Source: an uncultured Sulfitobacter sp.
Lineage (GTDB): Bacteria; Pseudomonadota; Alphaproteobacteria; Rhodobacterales; Rhodobacteraceae
DNA length: 19,159 nt
Direction of reading: 5' to 3'
NCBI GenBank assembly: GCA_937923365.1
Contig: CALAIJ010000220.1
Location: 1 to 19,159 of the forward strand
Shown here in pieces: positions 6,642-14,339 of this stretch. Made by a program: the position numbers and the translations under genes. A model generated the notes under the pieces. That model searched no databases. It was given only the letters and a program-made list of their open reading frames with translations, and was not told the DNA's origin. Numbering within the stretch: the stretch's first letter is position 1; every line of letters starts with the position of its first letter.

Positions 6642-6676
6642 AAAGGCTCCCCCTATTTGCCACTCACAAGGCGACG

Positions 6677-7768
6677 TTATGCGCCTTCCCAGATGGCGGT
6701 TGGTACGAACACCACGCCTTCTGCAAGCTTGCGACAGGTACGTACCAGTCCGGCTGATTTATGGTGGAACTCTCCGTCGTGCATGTCAAAATCCACCAAT
6801 ACGTCCATCAGGCCCATGGGGTGCTCAAGGGTGACGGTTGCGGGACCCGCCGAGGGGCGCTGCAGCAATCCGTCCGCCACAGTCCCCGGTGTCAGCGCGC
6901 AAGACGCGAGACACTGGCTGCCCGTCACCGCCATGGTGGGATGTGCCGACCACGGCATGAAGTAGCGCGTGGCGATCGTGCCGCCATTTTCAGCCCGCGC
7001 AAGCACGCCGAATTTCGGCGTTACGGATTTTGAGCAATCGCCCATGCCCATCGCTTGGCCTGCTTGCAGACGGATTGCTTCCATCCGGTCAAAGAATGCG
7101 GTGTTGGCGTCCAACTCTTCGCGGGATTCATGGCCCGTAAGCCCAAGGTCAGAGGCTTTGGCAATGACCATCGGCATGGCAACATCCATGCAGGTCACTT
7201 CGACCCCGTCAAAGGTGTCTCTCAGGTTGCCAGTGGGCAGGAAAGCCCCCGTTGACGACCCTGCAACCTTCATAAAGCTCAGCGCCACGGGGGCGGCCGT
7301 GCCGGGAACACCGTCGATGGCTGTGCTGCCTTCATAGGTCACGACGCCGTCTGGCGTTTGCACCAAAGCCACCACCTGTGCGCCTGTGTTTACCGCGCGA
7401 ATGCGTACTTCGGTCTCGCCTTTCAGGGCGGGCACCAGCCCCATTTCAAGAGCGGCAGAGGCAACACCCGAGAGGATATTTCCGCAGGTGGGTTTGAAGT
7501 CGACACTCTTGTCCTCAACGCTGACCTGCGCAAAGAAATAGTCGATATCGGCCCAGTCATCCTCTGATGTGGACAGCATCGCGACCTTGGTTGTTACTGC
7601 ATTGCCGCCACCGATGCCGTCAATGTTCAGCGGATGGCCCGACCCAACTGCCGCGATCAGCACCTGTGCAAGATCATCAAGATCATCCGGCACATCAGCC
7701 CGATTGAAGTAAGGCCCACGGGATGTCCCTCCGCGCATCAAAAGATAGGGAATGCCGGTTTGGGTCAT
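6677..7768 (-). CDS. PrpF/GalD-family isomerase (4-oxalomesaconate tautomerase-like)
   Basis: This 363-residue protein of the PrpF superfamily (diaminopimelate-epimerase fold) most resembles 4-oxalomesaconate tautomerase GalD. It opens with IPYLLMRGGTSRGPYF, then IDGIGGGNAVTTKVAML, PTCGNILSG, PTGNLRD, MGMGDCSKSVTPKFGVLA and a C-terminal GLVRTCRKLAEGVVF. Lys61 and Cys95 are 34 residues apart, matching the spacing of the catalytic Lys/Cys pair reported for PrpF. Enzymes of the family move or isomerise the double bond of unsaturated tricarboxylates such as 2-methylaconitate, aconitate or 4-oxalomesaconate. The ATG at 7768 overlaps the permease stop as ATGA; a TTG further upstream (7780) lies inside the permease gene and is rejected. 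No gallate-pathway gene is nearby, so the GalD reaction itself is not assured. Confidence 0.85.
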   Translation of the reverse strand: MTQTGIPYLLMRGGTSRGPYFNRADVPDDLDDLAQVLIAAVGSGHPLNIDGIGGGNAVTTKVAMLSTSEDDWADIDYFFAQVSVEDKSVDFKPTCGNILSGVASAALEMGLVPALKGETEVRIRAVNTGAQVVALVQTPDGVVTYEGSTAIDGVPGTAAPVALSFMKVAGSSTGAFLPTGNLRDTFDGVEVTCMDVAMPMVIAKASDLGLTGHESREELDANTAFFDRMEAIRLQAGQAMGMGDCSKSVTPKFGVLARAENGGTIATRYFMPWSAHPTMAVTGSQCLASCALTPGTVADGLLQRPSAGPATVTLEHPMGLMDVLVDFDMHDGEFHHKSAGLVRTCRKLAEGVVFVPTAIWEGA

Positions 7769-9792
7769 GTGAAGGGCCAAGGCAGATCAAAGTAGGATTG
7801 CAGCACTCCGGGCGGGAAATCACGGCCCAAAAGCCACGCCATCGCCAGCATGAACGCCAATCCTGCAAGCGCGTAAAGGCAGGTGTGCACCCAGCTGAGC
7901 CCCGCCCGAATGCGCAGGAAGGATATCAGGAAAACCGCCAATGCGATGATGAACCCCGTCACCGCCGTGAGGCACAACAGAAAGGCGAACCACGCGAGAG
8001 TCGGCCAAAGGCCGTAAGTATTGCCCTCGGCCTCGGTGCCGGTTTCGCGATCCGCAAACAGCGTATGGGTTTCGGGCTTGAGCATCATTTGCACAAGCAG
8101 GATCACCGCTCCTACCAACGAAATACTGGCAACAAAGACGGGGAACACACGGTCTGTCCATGCATAGTCAGGGATCGTTGCGGTGTCATAAAGCGCATAG
8201 GCAATGAACCCCAAAACCGCCAGCAGGAACACCAAAGGTGCGCGTTTGCCGCCGGACGGCACATCCCCTTCTGCAAGGATGTTCTTGGCCTGACGCAAAC
8301 CAACGACCACCGAGACGACCGTGATGACAATCAGCGTGATGGTGATCCACGACAGGATATAATCCATGCCCGTTTCCCACCCTTGGCGAAATTTGATGCT
8401 TTGGATCTGATACGCGTTGTTCGAGTAATTCTCGACCGGCGTGGACAGCACAAAGCCGATCAGGAACGCAGGACGCGACCAGTCAAAGCGCCGCATCAGG
8501 ATGCCAAGAAAACCAATCGCAAAGAGCGCCACAAGGTCCATCAGGTTTTGCCCGCTCTGGAAGGCGGCAAAGGCGATGACCATGAAAATGAACGGCGCCA
8601 AAAGGGCAAAGCGGATGTTTGTCAGCCGTGCGATACCGCCCGACATGGCGATGCAAAGGACCGTGCCCACAACATTGGCCAAGGCCAGTAGCCAGACAAT
8701 GGAATAGACAAAATCAAGATTGTTCTCCAGCAGGCTGGGACCCACATCAATGCCGTTGCCCAAAAGTGCCAGTGCCCCGATGAAAATCGCCATGGAGCCT
8801 GAACCAGGGATACCAAATAGCAAGGTCGGCACCAGCCCGCCGCCCTCTTTGGCGTTGTTGGAACTTTCCGGGCCGATCACGCCGCGCACGTCGCCTTTGC
8901 CGAACTGGTCCTTGCCCTTGGCGGTCTGGATAGTGTGGCCGTAGGCGATCCAATCCACCACTGACCCGCCCAGACCGGGGATCACGCCGACAACCACGCC
9001 GATAATCGAGCAGCGCGCCGACAGCCATTTGTTGGCCCACCAGTCCTTGATGCCAAGGATCCAGCCGCCCCCCAATGCCTGTCTGTCGCTGATGGCCTTG
9101 TCTTGACGCAACAGGGCCACGATTTCCGGGATGGCAAAGATACCCAAGCCCACGATCACCAGCTTCAGCCCGTCAGTCAGGTAGGGAAAGTCATAGCTCG
9201 CCATGCGTAATTCGCCGTTGAAAGGGCCTTCGCCTATGGTGCCGATCAACATCCCAAGACCGGCAGCGACAATGCCCTTGATCGCAATGCGCCCCGCAAG
9301 AATACCGACCATCGACAGACCAAAGACCGAGACCATCAACAGCTCGGGCGACTGGAATTTCAACACCAGAGGCCGCGCCACAAGGATAAAGAACGTCAGG
9401 AAAGCCGCCCCCACCAGCCCGCCAAACAGCGATGAGGCAAAGGCCGCCGACAACGCGCGCGCCGCCTGCCCTTTCTTGGCCATGGGGAAGCCGTCCAACA
9501 CAGTCGCCTGCGACGCAGAAGAACCCGGAATGCCCATTAAAACAGAAGCAAACGTATCAGACGTAGGCACGACCGCGACCATGCCGATCATCAGTGCCAG
9601 ACCCAAAATCGGGTCCATGCCAAACATGAAAGGCAGCAACAGTGACAGGCCTGCAATACCGCCAAGCCCGGGAAAAACCCCGATGGCCAGCCCCATGCAC
9701 ACGCCCATGACCAGATAGCCCAGCACGATGGGTTGCAGAATTTGCCCCCACGCCGAACCAAGTGCGGGCAACGCGTCTAAGAAAATGTCCAC
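7765..9792 (-). CDS. Tripartite tricarboxylate transporter, fused TctA-TctB membrane protein
   Basis: This is a 675-residue membrane protein. Residues 1 to about 505 are a complete TctA large permease, with the duplicated signature segments GVFPGLGGIAGLSLLLPF and GVIPGLGGSVVDWIAYGH, GIPGSSASQATVLDGFP and its counterpart GIPGSGSMAIFIGAL, and GPESSNNAKEGGGLVPTLLFG. After a short polar linker (near AEGDVPSGGKRAP), residues about 520-675 form a four-helix TctB-like small subunit. TctA and TctB are normally separate genes, so this is a natural fusion with TctB at the C-terminus; I see no frameshift. It would import the ligand delivered by the TctC-like protein, driven by an ion gradient. It starts with GTG behind GGGGGGA, next to a large stem-loop that separates it from the tctC gene. 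Confidence 0.9.
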   Translation of the reverse strand: MDIFLDALPALGSAWGQILQPIVLGYLVMGVCMGLAIGVFPGLGGIAGLSLLLPFMFGMDPILGLALMIGMVAVVPTSDTFASVLMGIPGSSASQATVLDGFPMAKKGQAARALSAAFASSLFGGLVGAAFLTFFILVARPLVLKFQSPELLMVSVFGLSMVGILAGRIAIKGIVAAGLGMLIGTIGEGPFNGELRMASYDFPYLTDGLKLVIVGLGIFAIPEIVALLRQDKAISDRQALGGGWILGIKDWWANKWLSARCSIIGVVVGVIPGLGGSVVDWIAYGHTIQTAKGKDQFGKGDVRGVIGPESSNNAKEGGGLVPTLLFGIPGSGSMAIFIGALALLGNGIDVGPSLLENNLDFVYSIVWLLALANVVGTVLCIAMSGGIARLTNIRFALLAPFIFMVIAFAAFQSGQNLMDLVALFAIGFLGILMRRFDWSRPAFLIGFVLSTPVENYSNNAYQIQSIKFRQGWETGMDYILSWITITLIVITVVSVVVGLRQAKNILAEGDVPSGGKRAPLVFLLAVLGFIAYALYDTATIPDYAWTDRVFPVFVASISLVGAVILLVQMMLKPETHTLFADRETGTEAEGNTYGLWPTLAWFAFLLCLTAVTGFIIALAVFLISFLRIRAGLSWVHTCLYALAGLAFMLAMAWLLGRDFPPGVLQSYFDLPWPFT

Positions 9793-9804
9793 AGTTTCCC
9801 CCCA

Positions 9805-9858
9805 GCTGGTTAGAAAAGCGCCTCCCGGTGTAGGACTGGAAGGCGCTCAAGAACCAGC
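9805..9858 (-). promoter_or_regulatory. Stem-loop between tctC and the tctA-tctB gene
   Basis: The inner stem pairs AGCGCCT with AGGCGCT (9817-9823 with 9841-9847), continued by two further pairs past a mismatch. An outer stem pairs GCTGGTT (9805-9811) with AACCAGC (9852-9858). On the transcribed strand the inner stem is followed by TTTTCT, as in a weak intrinsic terminator. The outer stem ends beside the G-rich Shine-Dalgarno of the permease. This position commonly serves to lower permease expression relative to the binding protein, by partial termination or mRNA protection. Confidence 0.55.
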
Positions 9859-9862
9859 GGGT

Positions 9863-10948
9863 TTACTTCAGCTCAACGCCGAAGTCTTCTTTCAACCAGC
9901 CCTGAACAAATGCGCGCGCGCTGTCGTTCACGGTGATCGCATTGGCCAAAGCATCTTTTGCGGCCGCCCCTGTGTACATGGGATACTTGCCCAAGCGCTT
10001 GGCCGAGATTTCAGCAAAATCATCACGCGCAGCGATCTTTGCGAAAGCGTTGCTAAAGGTCTCGACGATTTCGGGGTCTGTGCCAGCCGGCAGGAAAGCG
10101 ATTTTCTGGGACGGGAAGCCAGCAATAAAGAACGCTTTCCATGCTTCCCATTGGTCGCCCGAAGTTTCGCAGCCGTCTGTCGCTTCGCACACTTCCTTGA
10201 AGGTCGGCATGTCAGGGAAAGTAGGGTCGCGCACGATGTTGCCGTCCGCATCAATCGAGCCCCAGGTCATCATGGGGACAGCTTTGCCTGCCTCAACAAG
10301 CGCCGCCGAGCCTTTCAGATACCCAGAGGATGTCTGGTAATCGATCGTGGCTTCACCACTTTCGAACATCTTGCGGCCATCACCGCGCCCTTTGATACCC
10401 AGAACGTGCTCCACATTCATGCCAAGCATCTTCCACGCCAACGCGGGAATGATGTCCAGACGTGTGGCCCCCTGGTTGCCGTAGATGAACGTCATGTCCT
10501 TGAGGTTGTTGGCAGAGCCGTCGAACTTGGCCCCCGCTTCTGCGTTCAGATAGGCAACACCGCCTGTGCCGGACGCCATAACAGGGTTCCAGTCCTTGTA
10601 TTCATAGCGCACGCGCGGATCACCCAGCAGATAAGGGAACTGCGTCGAGCCCGACGAGCCGAACATCACGGTGCCGTCACCGCCAGTTTGCTCTTGGAAC
10701 CAGTTGGCCCCTTTGGTGGAGCCAGCACCTGGCATGAATTTCACCACAACCGTTGGGTTGCCCGGCAGTGCTTCCGACAACAGCGGCGCAAAGAAATTCG
10801 CCCATTTGGCAGAGCCGCCCGTTTCAGAGAACGGAATGGTCCATTCAATGGTCTTGCCGGACATATCGACATCGGCACTTGCAGGCAAAGCAAAGGCTGC
10901 TGCGGCAAGCGCCATCGCGGCGCGGCGTGTAAACTTGGATAGTGACAT
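9863..10948 (-). CDS. TctC/Bug-family periplasmic tricarboxylate-binding protein
   Basis: The 361-residue secreted protein begins with a signal peptide, MSLSKFTRRAAMALAAAAF followed by ALPASA, with cleavage predicted after ASA. The twin Arg could make it a Tat substrate, though the following residues fit the Tat consensus weakly. The mature part shows features of TctC/Bug binding proteins: TIEWTIPFSETGGSAKWANF, a central Gly/Asp ligand region (FMPGAGSTKGANW), and a late VLGIKGRGDGRKMFESGE. It presents a carboxylate to the TctA-TctB permease. The start at 10948 has GGGAGGAAA at ideal distance; an upstream in-frame ATG (10963) overlaps that site and is rejected. It is the first gene of the minus-strand operon and diverges from the two-component genes. 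Confidence 0.85.
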   Translation of the reverse strand: MSLSKFTRRAAMALAAAAFALPASADVDMSGKTIEWTIPFSETGGSAKWANFFAPLLSEALPGNPTVVVKFMPGAGSTKGANWFQEQTGGDGTVMFGSSGSTQFPYLLGDPRVRYEYKDWNPVMASGTGGVAYLNAEAGAKFDGSANNLKDMTFIYGNQGATRLDIIPALAWKMLGMNVEHVLGIKGRGDGRKMFESGEATIDYQTSSGYLKGSAALVEAGKAVPMMTWGSIDADGNIVRDPTFPDMPTFKEVCEATDGCETSGDQWEAWKAFFIAGFPSQKIAFLPAGTDPEIVETFSNAFAKIAARDDFAEISAKRLGKYPMYTGAAAKDALANAITVNDSARAFVQGWLKEDFGVELK

Positions 10949-11070
10949 TTGGTTTCCTCCCATAGCGCAACTTTCGCGCTGAATTCACAGTCATCAGGTC
11001 GGTGATTTCCGCCCTTGATTCTATCACTGTGCTTGCCCAACCTTGCACGAAGCTTTCGCTTGGGGGAAAA
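10949..11070. promoter_or_regulatory. Divergent control region of the transporter operon and its two-component genes
   Basis: The 122-bp gap must hold promoters for both directions. Visible structure is a 5-bp hairpin AGCGC/GCGCT (10964-10980), a spaced dyad CACAGT (10986-10991) / ACTGTG (11026-11031), and inside it GTGAT (11002-11006) / ATCAC (11023-11027). These nested half-sites are candidate response-regulator sites. I could not find a convincing -35/-10 pair on either strand. Confidence 0.45.
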
Positions 11071-11739
11071 ATGCGGTTTGCAGTTGTGGAAGACAATGAA
11101 ACGCTTGCCAATGGGATCGCGCATCAATTGCGTGATCAGGGCCATTCGGTCGACATCTTGCACGATGGTGGCGAGGCCTTGGATTTCCTGCGCCAAGACA
11201 GTGCGGACCTTGCAATCCTTGACGTAAACCTGCCCACACTCAGCGGCTTTGAGATTGTGCGAGCGTTGCGCCGTAGTGAAAATACCATGCCGATACTCCT
11301 GCTGACAGCGCGCGGCGACCTCAAAGATAGGGTCATGGGGCTGGACTCGGGGGCGGATGACTATCTGACCAAGCCTTTCGATATGGAAGAACTGAACGCG
11401 CGCATTCGGGCGCTCATACGCCGCAAACCGGCCGAGGGTGGCAGCATCCTGCAGTCCGGCGTGCTAAGCTATGATCGCGCGGGGCGCAGGCTGCAGATTT
11501 CCGGCGAAGACATTGCCATCACCCAGCGTGAACTGGCGGTGTTCGAGTGCCTGTTCGGGCGTGCGGGGCAAATCGTATCAAAGACCCAGATTGCCGATCA
11601 CCTTTACGGCGTCGGTGCGGAAATCGAAGAACGCGTGGTTGAAGTCTATGTCTCGCGGTTGCGCAAAAAGCTCAGCCACGCAGGCGTCAAGATCAAGGCC
11701 GCACGCGGCCTCGGCTACATGATGGATTTACCCGAGTGA
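11071..11739 (+). CDS. OmpR/PhoB-family response regulator, TctD-like
   Basis: The 222-residue protein has an N-terminal receiver domain with acidic Glu7-Asp8, phosphoacceptor Asp51 (LAILDVNLP), Thr79 and Lys101 (TKPF). A C-terminal winged-helix effector domain follows (about 125-220, ending VEVYVSRLRKKLSHAGVKIKAARGLGYMM). Its position beside a TctC/TctA-type transporter, diverging from it, indicates the TctD role: activating transporter expression when the sensor detects the substrate. The ATG at 11071 gives the usual receiver start (MRFAVVEDNE) and has GGGGG upstream. The stop codon overlaps the GTG of the kinase gene (GTGA). Confidence 0.88.
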   Translation: MRFAVVEDNETLANGIAHQLRDQGHSVDILHDGGEALDFLRQDSADLAILDVNLPTLSGFEIVRALRRSENTMPILLLTARGDLKDRVMGLDSGADDYLTKPFDMEELNARIRALIRRKPAEGGSILQSGVLSYDRAGRRLQISGEDIAITQRELAVFECLFGRAGQIVSKTQIADHLYGVGAEIEERVVEVYVSRLRKKLSHAGVKIKAARGLGYMMDLPE

Positions 11740-13091
11740 ACTGGATCAGCCAATCGCTTCGCCTGCGCCTGTCTTTGCTGATCCTGATACCTCTTATCGT
11801 GGTATCAGCCATTGCGATGGTTTGGCGCTTTGAGAATGCCCGCAACACGGCTGAGGGCATTTTTGACAAAAACCTCGTGATGCTGGGGCTCGCGGTGTCT
11901 CGCGATGTGGCCTATTCCGGCGGCGATACCCTGTCCGAGATTACCTCGAACCTGTTCAAGGATGCGACAGGCGGGGCGATCTATTACCACGTCAACGGCC
12001 CTGACGGCAGTTTTGTGACGGGCTATTCCTCACCGCCTGTGCGCGGCGACGGTGTGGCACTGGAACCCAACAGGCCTGTGCTGTTCGACGCCCTTCACCA
12101 AGGCGTACCTGTCAGGGCTGCACGGCTTGCTGAACGGGTAGAAATCGACGGCATTCGCGGCCTTTCTGTCGTGACGGTCTGGCAACATCTGCAACCACGG
12201 CAGGACTTTGCCCGAAGCCTCGCGTATCAGGCCGTTCTGGTGGCACTAAGCCTGATTTTGACCGTTGCGACTGTGGTGTTTTTTGGTGTGCGTCTGGGTT
12301 TGCGGCCCCTCAAGCAACTTGAGGCCGCCATTCAGAAACGCTCGACAACCGACTTGCGGCCCATTGAACGTCAAGTGCCCATTGAGGCCCACGGCATCGT
12401 GCAACGGTTGAACGGATTGTTCGGCAGCCTGACGGAGGCACAGACATCAAAAGACCGCCTGATATCAAATGCCGCACACCAATTGCGCAATCCGGTCGCG
12501 GCGATCCACACAATGGCCCAAGCGATCAAGGCGGCCAAAACGCTGGAGGACAGCCAGACGCGCGCGTCCGAACTGGTTACTGAAACCCGGCAAGCCATGC
12601 GACTGACCGAGCAGATGCTCTCACTTGAACGCATTCAGGGGCTGCGCCCAGATCTGCTGAAGACCGATCTGAATGTCTTTGTCAGAGAGTTTGCCACCCG
12701 CATCGGCCCCAAGGTTCTGGACGCAGATGTCGAATTTGAAGTTACACTGACAGACGCCCCCATTTTTGTCCGGATGGATCAAACGCAATTTGGCGAAGCT
12801 TTGACCAATCTGGTCGAAAACGCCTTGCAGCATGCAGGTCAGGGCGTGTCCGTAATCAGGATCGACGTTCAGGAATTGGAAAAACATGTGTCCGTCGCTG
12901 TCGAGAATGACGGACAGGGAATTCCAGCCGCGAAGATCGCTCAGGTGTTCGAGCGGTTTTCTCAAGGCAAGGAAAGCCAGGGCGCCGGATTGGGACTGGC
13001 CATCGTCCAAGAGATTGTCTCGTCTCACAATGGCCAGATCAAGCTTACCAGTGACGCGATGACACGGTTCGAAATCTTGTTGGACAGGTAG
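11736..13091 (+). CDS. Sensor histidine kinase, TctE-like
   Basis: The 451-residue membrane kinase has a first transmembrane segment at about 11-29, a periplasmic sensor domain at about 30-160, and a second transmembrane segment at about 163-188. A HAMP-like linker leads to the dimerisation domain with phosphoacceptor His248 (SNAAHQLRNPVAAIH), then a HATPase domain with N box LVENALQHAG, G1 ENDGQGIPA, F box VFERFSQG and G2 GAGLGLAIV. The sensor region resembles the N-terminal domain of TctE-type kinases. It probably detects the transported carboxylate and phosphorylates the adjacent regulator. It starts with GTG inside the regulator's stop codon. Confidence 0.88.
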   Translation: MNWISQSLRLRLSLLILIPLIVVSAIAMVWRFENARNTAEGIFDKNLVMLGLAVSRDVAYSGGDTLSEITSNLFKDATGGAIYYHVNGPDGSFVTGYSSPPVRGDGVALEPNRPVLFDALHQGVPVRAARLAERVEIDGIRGLSVVTVWQHLQPRQDFARSLAYQAVLVALSLILTVATVVFFGVRLGLRPLKQLEAAIQKRSTTDLRPIERQVPIEAHGIVQRLNGLFGSLTEAQTSKDRLISNAAHQLRNPVAAIHTMAQAIKAAKTLEDSQTRASELVTETRQAMRLTEQMLSLERIQGLRPDLLKTDLNVFVREFATRIGPKVLDADVEFEVTLTDAPIFVRMDQTQFGEALTNLVENALQHAGQGVSVIRIDVQELEKHVSVAVENDGQGIPAAKIAQVFERFSQGKESQGAGLGLAIVQEIVSSHNGQIKLTSDAMTRFEILLDR

Positions 13092-13309
13092 TGTTTTTGC
13101 CAGCAGTTGCGGGTTCAACGCCGGTTATCGCCTGCTGAATATCTTGCCGCAGACCCGCTCAAACGCAGCGACTGGGCAGGTTGCTGAGGAAAACAGGTTT
13201 CGCCGTTAACCCTTTTCGAAGGGGCCATGGCTGCAATGTGCCAAAATCCACAAACGTCTAGGGTAAGGCAGCTATTCGCGTCGCAACAGCACGGCCGTTC
13301 AAGGCGTGT
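13092..13309. other. Gap between convergent kinase and nusB genes
   Basis: No gene is seen in these 218 bases. They contain a 6-bp stem CAGCAG (13101-13106) / CTGCTG (13132-13137) soon after the kinase stop, and a compact hairpin CCCTT-TTCG-AAGGG (13210-13223). Neither is followed by a long T run, so any terminator here is weak. Confidence 0.4.
13210..13223. terminator. Small hairpin, possible bidirectional terminator
   Basis: A 5-bp stem CCCTT/AAGGG around a TTCG tetraloop lies between two convergent genes. It is symmetrical and could act for either strand, but the stem is short and U tracts are lacking. Confidence 0.25.
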
Positions 13310-13777
13310 TCAGAACGCCTCGGGGCGCGCTTCGCGGGCCATATGGTCAAGCACAGCATTCACAAATGAAGGCTCTTTGCTTTCGGGAAAGAACGCGCGG
13401 GCCACATCGACGTATTCGGTGATGACCACCTTGGGCGGCACGTTCATATCGCGAAACTCAGCACCTGCCGCACGGAAAAGGGCGCGCAAGGTGGGGTCGA
13501 TCCGCGCGATTGGCCACGTGGCCTTCAGCGCGCGGTCCGTCATCTGGTCGATCGGCGCCTGGTAGTTCACCGCATCCTCAAGCACGCGGGAAAAGAGGTC
13601 CATATCGCCCTCTTGCATCTCATCGCCATCATAGCTTGCGCCAAAACGGTGATCGAGAAACTCCACCCGCACCTGATCAAAGGTCTGGGAGGAATGCTCC
13701 ATCTGAAACAACGCCTGGACAGCATAAAGCCGCGCTGCCGATTTCATTTTGCGTTTCTGATTACCCGAGAGTGTCAT
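13310..13777 (-). CDS. nusB: Transcription antitermination factor NusB
   Basis: The 155-residue all-helical RNA-binding protein acts with NusE (S10) on boxA in rRNA transcription antitermination. Visible family features are the basic N-terminal helix start KMKSAARLYAVQALFQME, RIDPTLRALFRAAGAEF, and the C-terminal PPKVVITEYVDVARAFFPESKEPSFVNAVLDHMA. Length and order match alphaproteobacterial NusB, slightly extended between helices 2 and 3. It is the last gene of the rib-nusB cluster, seven bases after the ribH stop and without a clear Shine-Dalgarno, so it may depend on translation of ribH. A small 6-bp stem (13302-13320) spans its stop codon. Confidence 0.95.
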   Translation of the reverse strand: MTLSGNQKRKMKSAARLYAVQALFQMEHSSQTFDQVRVEFLDHRFGASYDGDEMQEGDMDLFSRVLEDAVNYQAPIDQMTDRALKATWPIARIDPTLRALFRAAGAEFRDMNVPPKVVITEYVDVARAFFPESKEPSFVNAVLDHMAREARPEAF

Positions 13778-13784
13778 GTAAGCG

Positions 13785-14336
13785 TCATGCCGTGCTGTTT
13801 CCGCCTGTGTCGCCGGCCATCACAGTGTCCTCACCCAGTGGTTTGAACCCGATGCCTTTGCTTGTGGTCGCCCACTTACGGGCGAGCGCCACCAGATGCA
13901 AGGCAGCAAGTGCGGCACCGCCCCCTTTGTTCTGCCCCTTGGGGTCGGCGCGTACATCTGCCTGTGCTTTGGTCTCTACCGTCAGGATACCGTTGCCGAT
14001 GCAAAGGCCTTGCAGGCCCAGCATTTGCAGCGCACGGCTGCTGTCGTTGCACACGGTCTCATAATGGGTCGTCTCACCGCGGATGACGCAGCCAAGGGCG
14101 ACATAGCCGTCAAAGTTGCTGCGTCTGTCGCTGATCCCGATGGCTGTAGGAATCTCCAGCGCACCGGGCATGTCGACCACGTCATAGGTGGCCCCTGCGT
14201 CTTCAAGCGCGGCTTTGGCACCTGCCAGAAGTCCTGCCGCCACATCGCTGTAATAGGGCGAAACAACGATCAGGATTTTCACCGGGTCTTCAAACGTTGG
14301 CGCGGGCAAAACGGTGTGTTCTTCGGATGAGGCCAT
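13785..14336 (-). CDS. ribH: 6,7-dimethyl-8-ribityllumazine synthase (RibH)
   Basis: The 183-residue enzyme condenses 5-amino-6-ribitylaminouracil with 3,4-dihydroxy-2-butanone 4-phosphate, the penultimate step of riboflavin synthesis. Signature segments are VVDMPGALEIPTAI, GCVIRGETTHYETVCNDSSR with catalytic His91, and IGNGILTVET. Past the core it carries a Gly-rich segment and a tail of about 25 residues (KGIGFKPLGEDTVMAGDTGG) beyond the usual end near 155-160. The ATG lies three bases after the ribBX stop, so the genes are almost certainly one transcript. The substrate of this step comes from the RibB half of the neighbouring protein. Confidence 0.95.
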   Translation of the reverse strand: MASSEEHTVLPAPTFEDPVKILIVVSPYYSDVAAGLLAGAKAALEDAGATYDVVDMPGALEIPTAIGISDRRSNFDGYVALGCVIRGETTHYETVCNDSSRALQMLGLQGLCIGNGILTVETKAQADVRADPKGQNKGGGAALAALHLVALARKWATTSKGIGFKPLGEDTVMAGDTGGNSTA

Positions 14337-14339
14337 GAT

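Noticed and set aside
6677..7768. Genuine PrpF of the methylcitrate cycle
   Set aside because: No prpB, prpC or prpD/acnD gene is nearby and the motifs are closer to GalD-type tautomerases.
7723..8691. Plus-strand open frame (322 codons) opposite the TctA-TctB gene
   Set aside because: The translation is highly charged with low complexity (many Arg, Gln, His), as expected opposite a membrane-protein gene; it has no plausible start signal.
9728..10942. Long plus-strand open frame (404 codons) opposite the tctC-like gene
   Set aside because: It is antisense to a clear binding-protein gene with signal peptide and good Shine-Dalgarno; the translation is Arg/His/Cys-rich and matches no family. 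It is a shadow of GC-rich codon bias.
10986..11031. Firm assignment of a TctD-type binding site
   Set aside because: The half-sites are short (5-6 bp) and could occur by chance; listed only as candidates.
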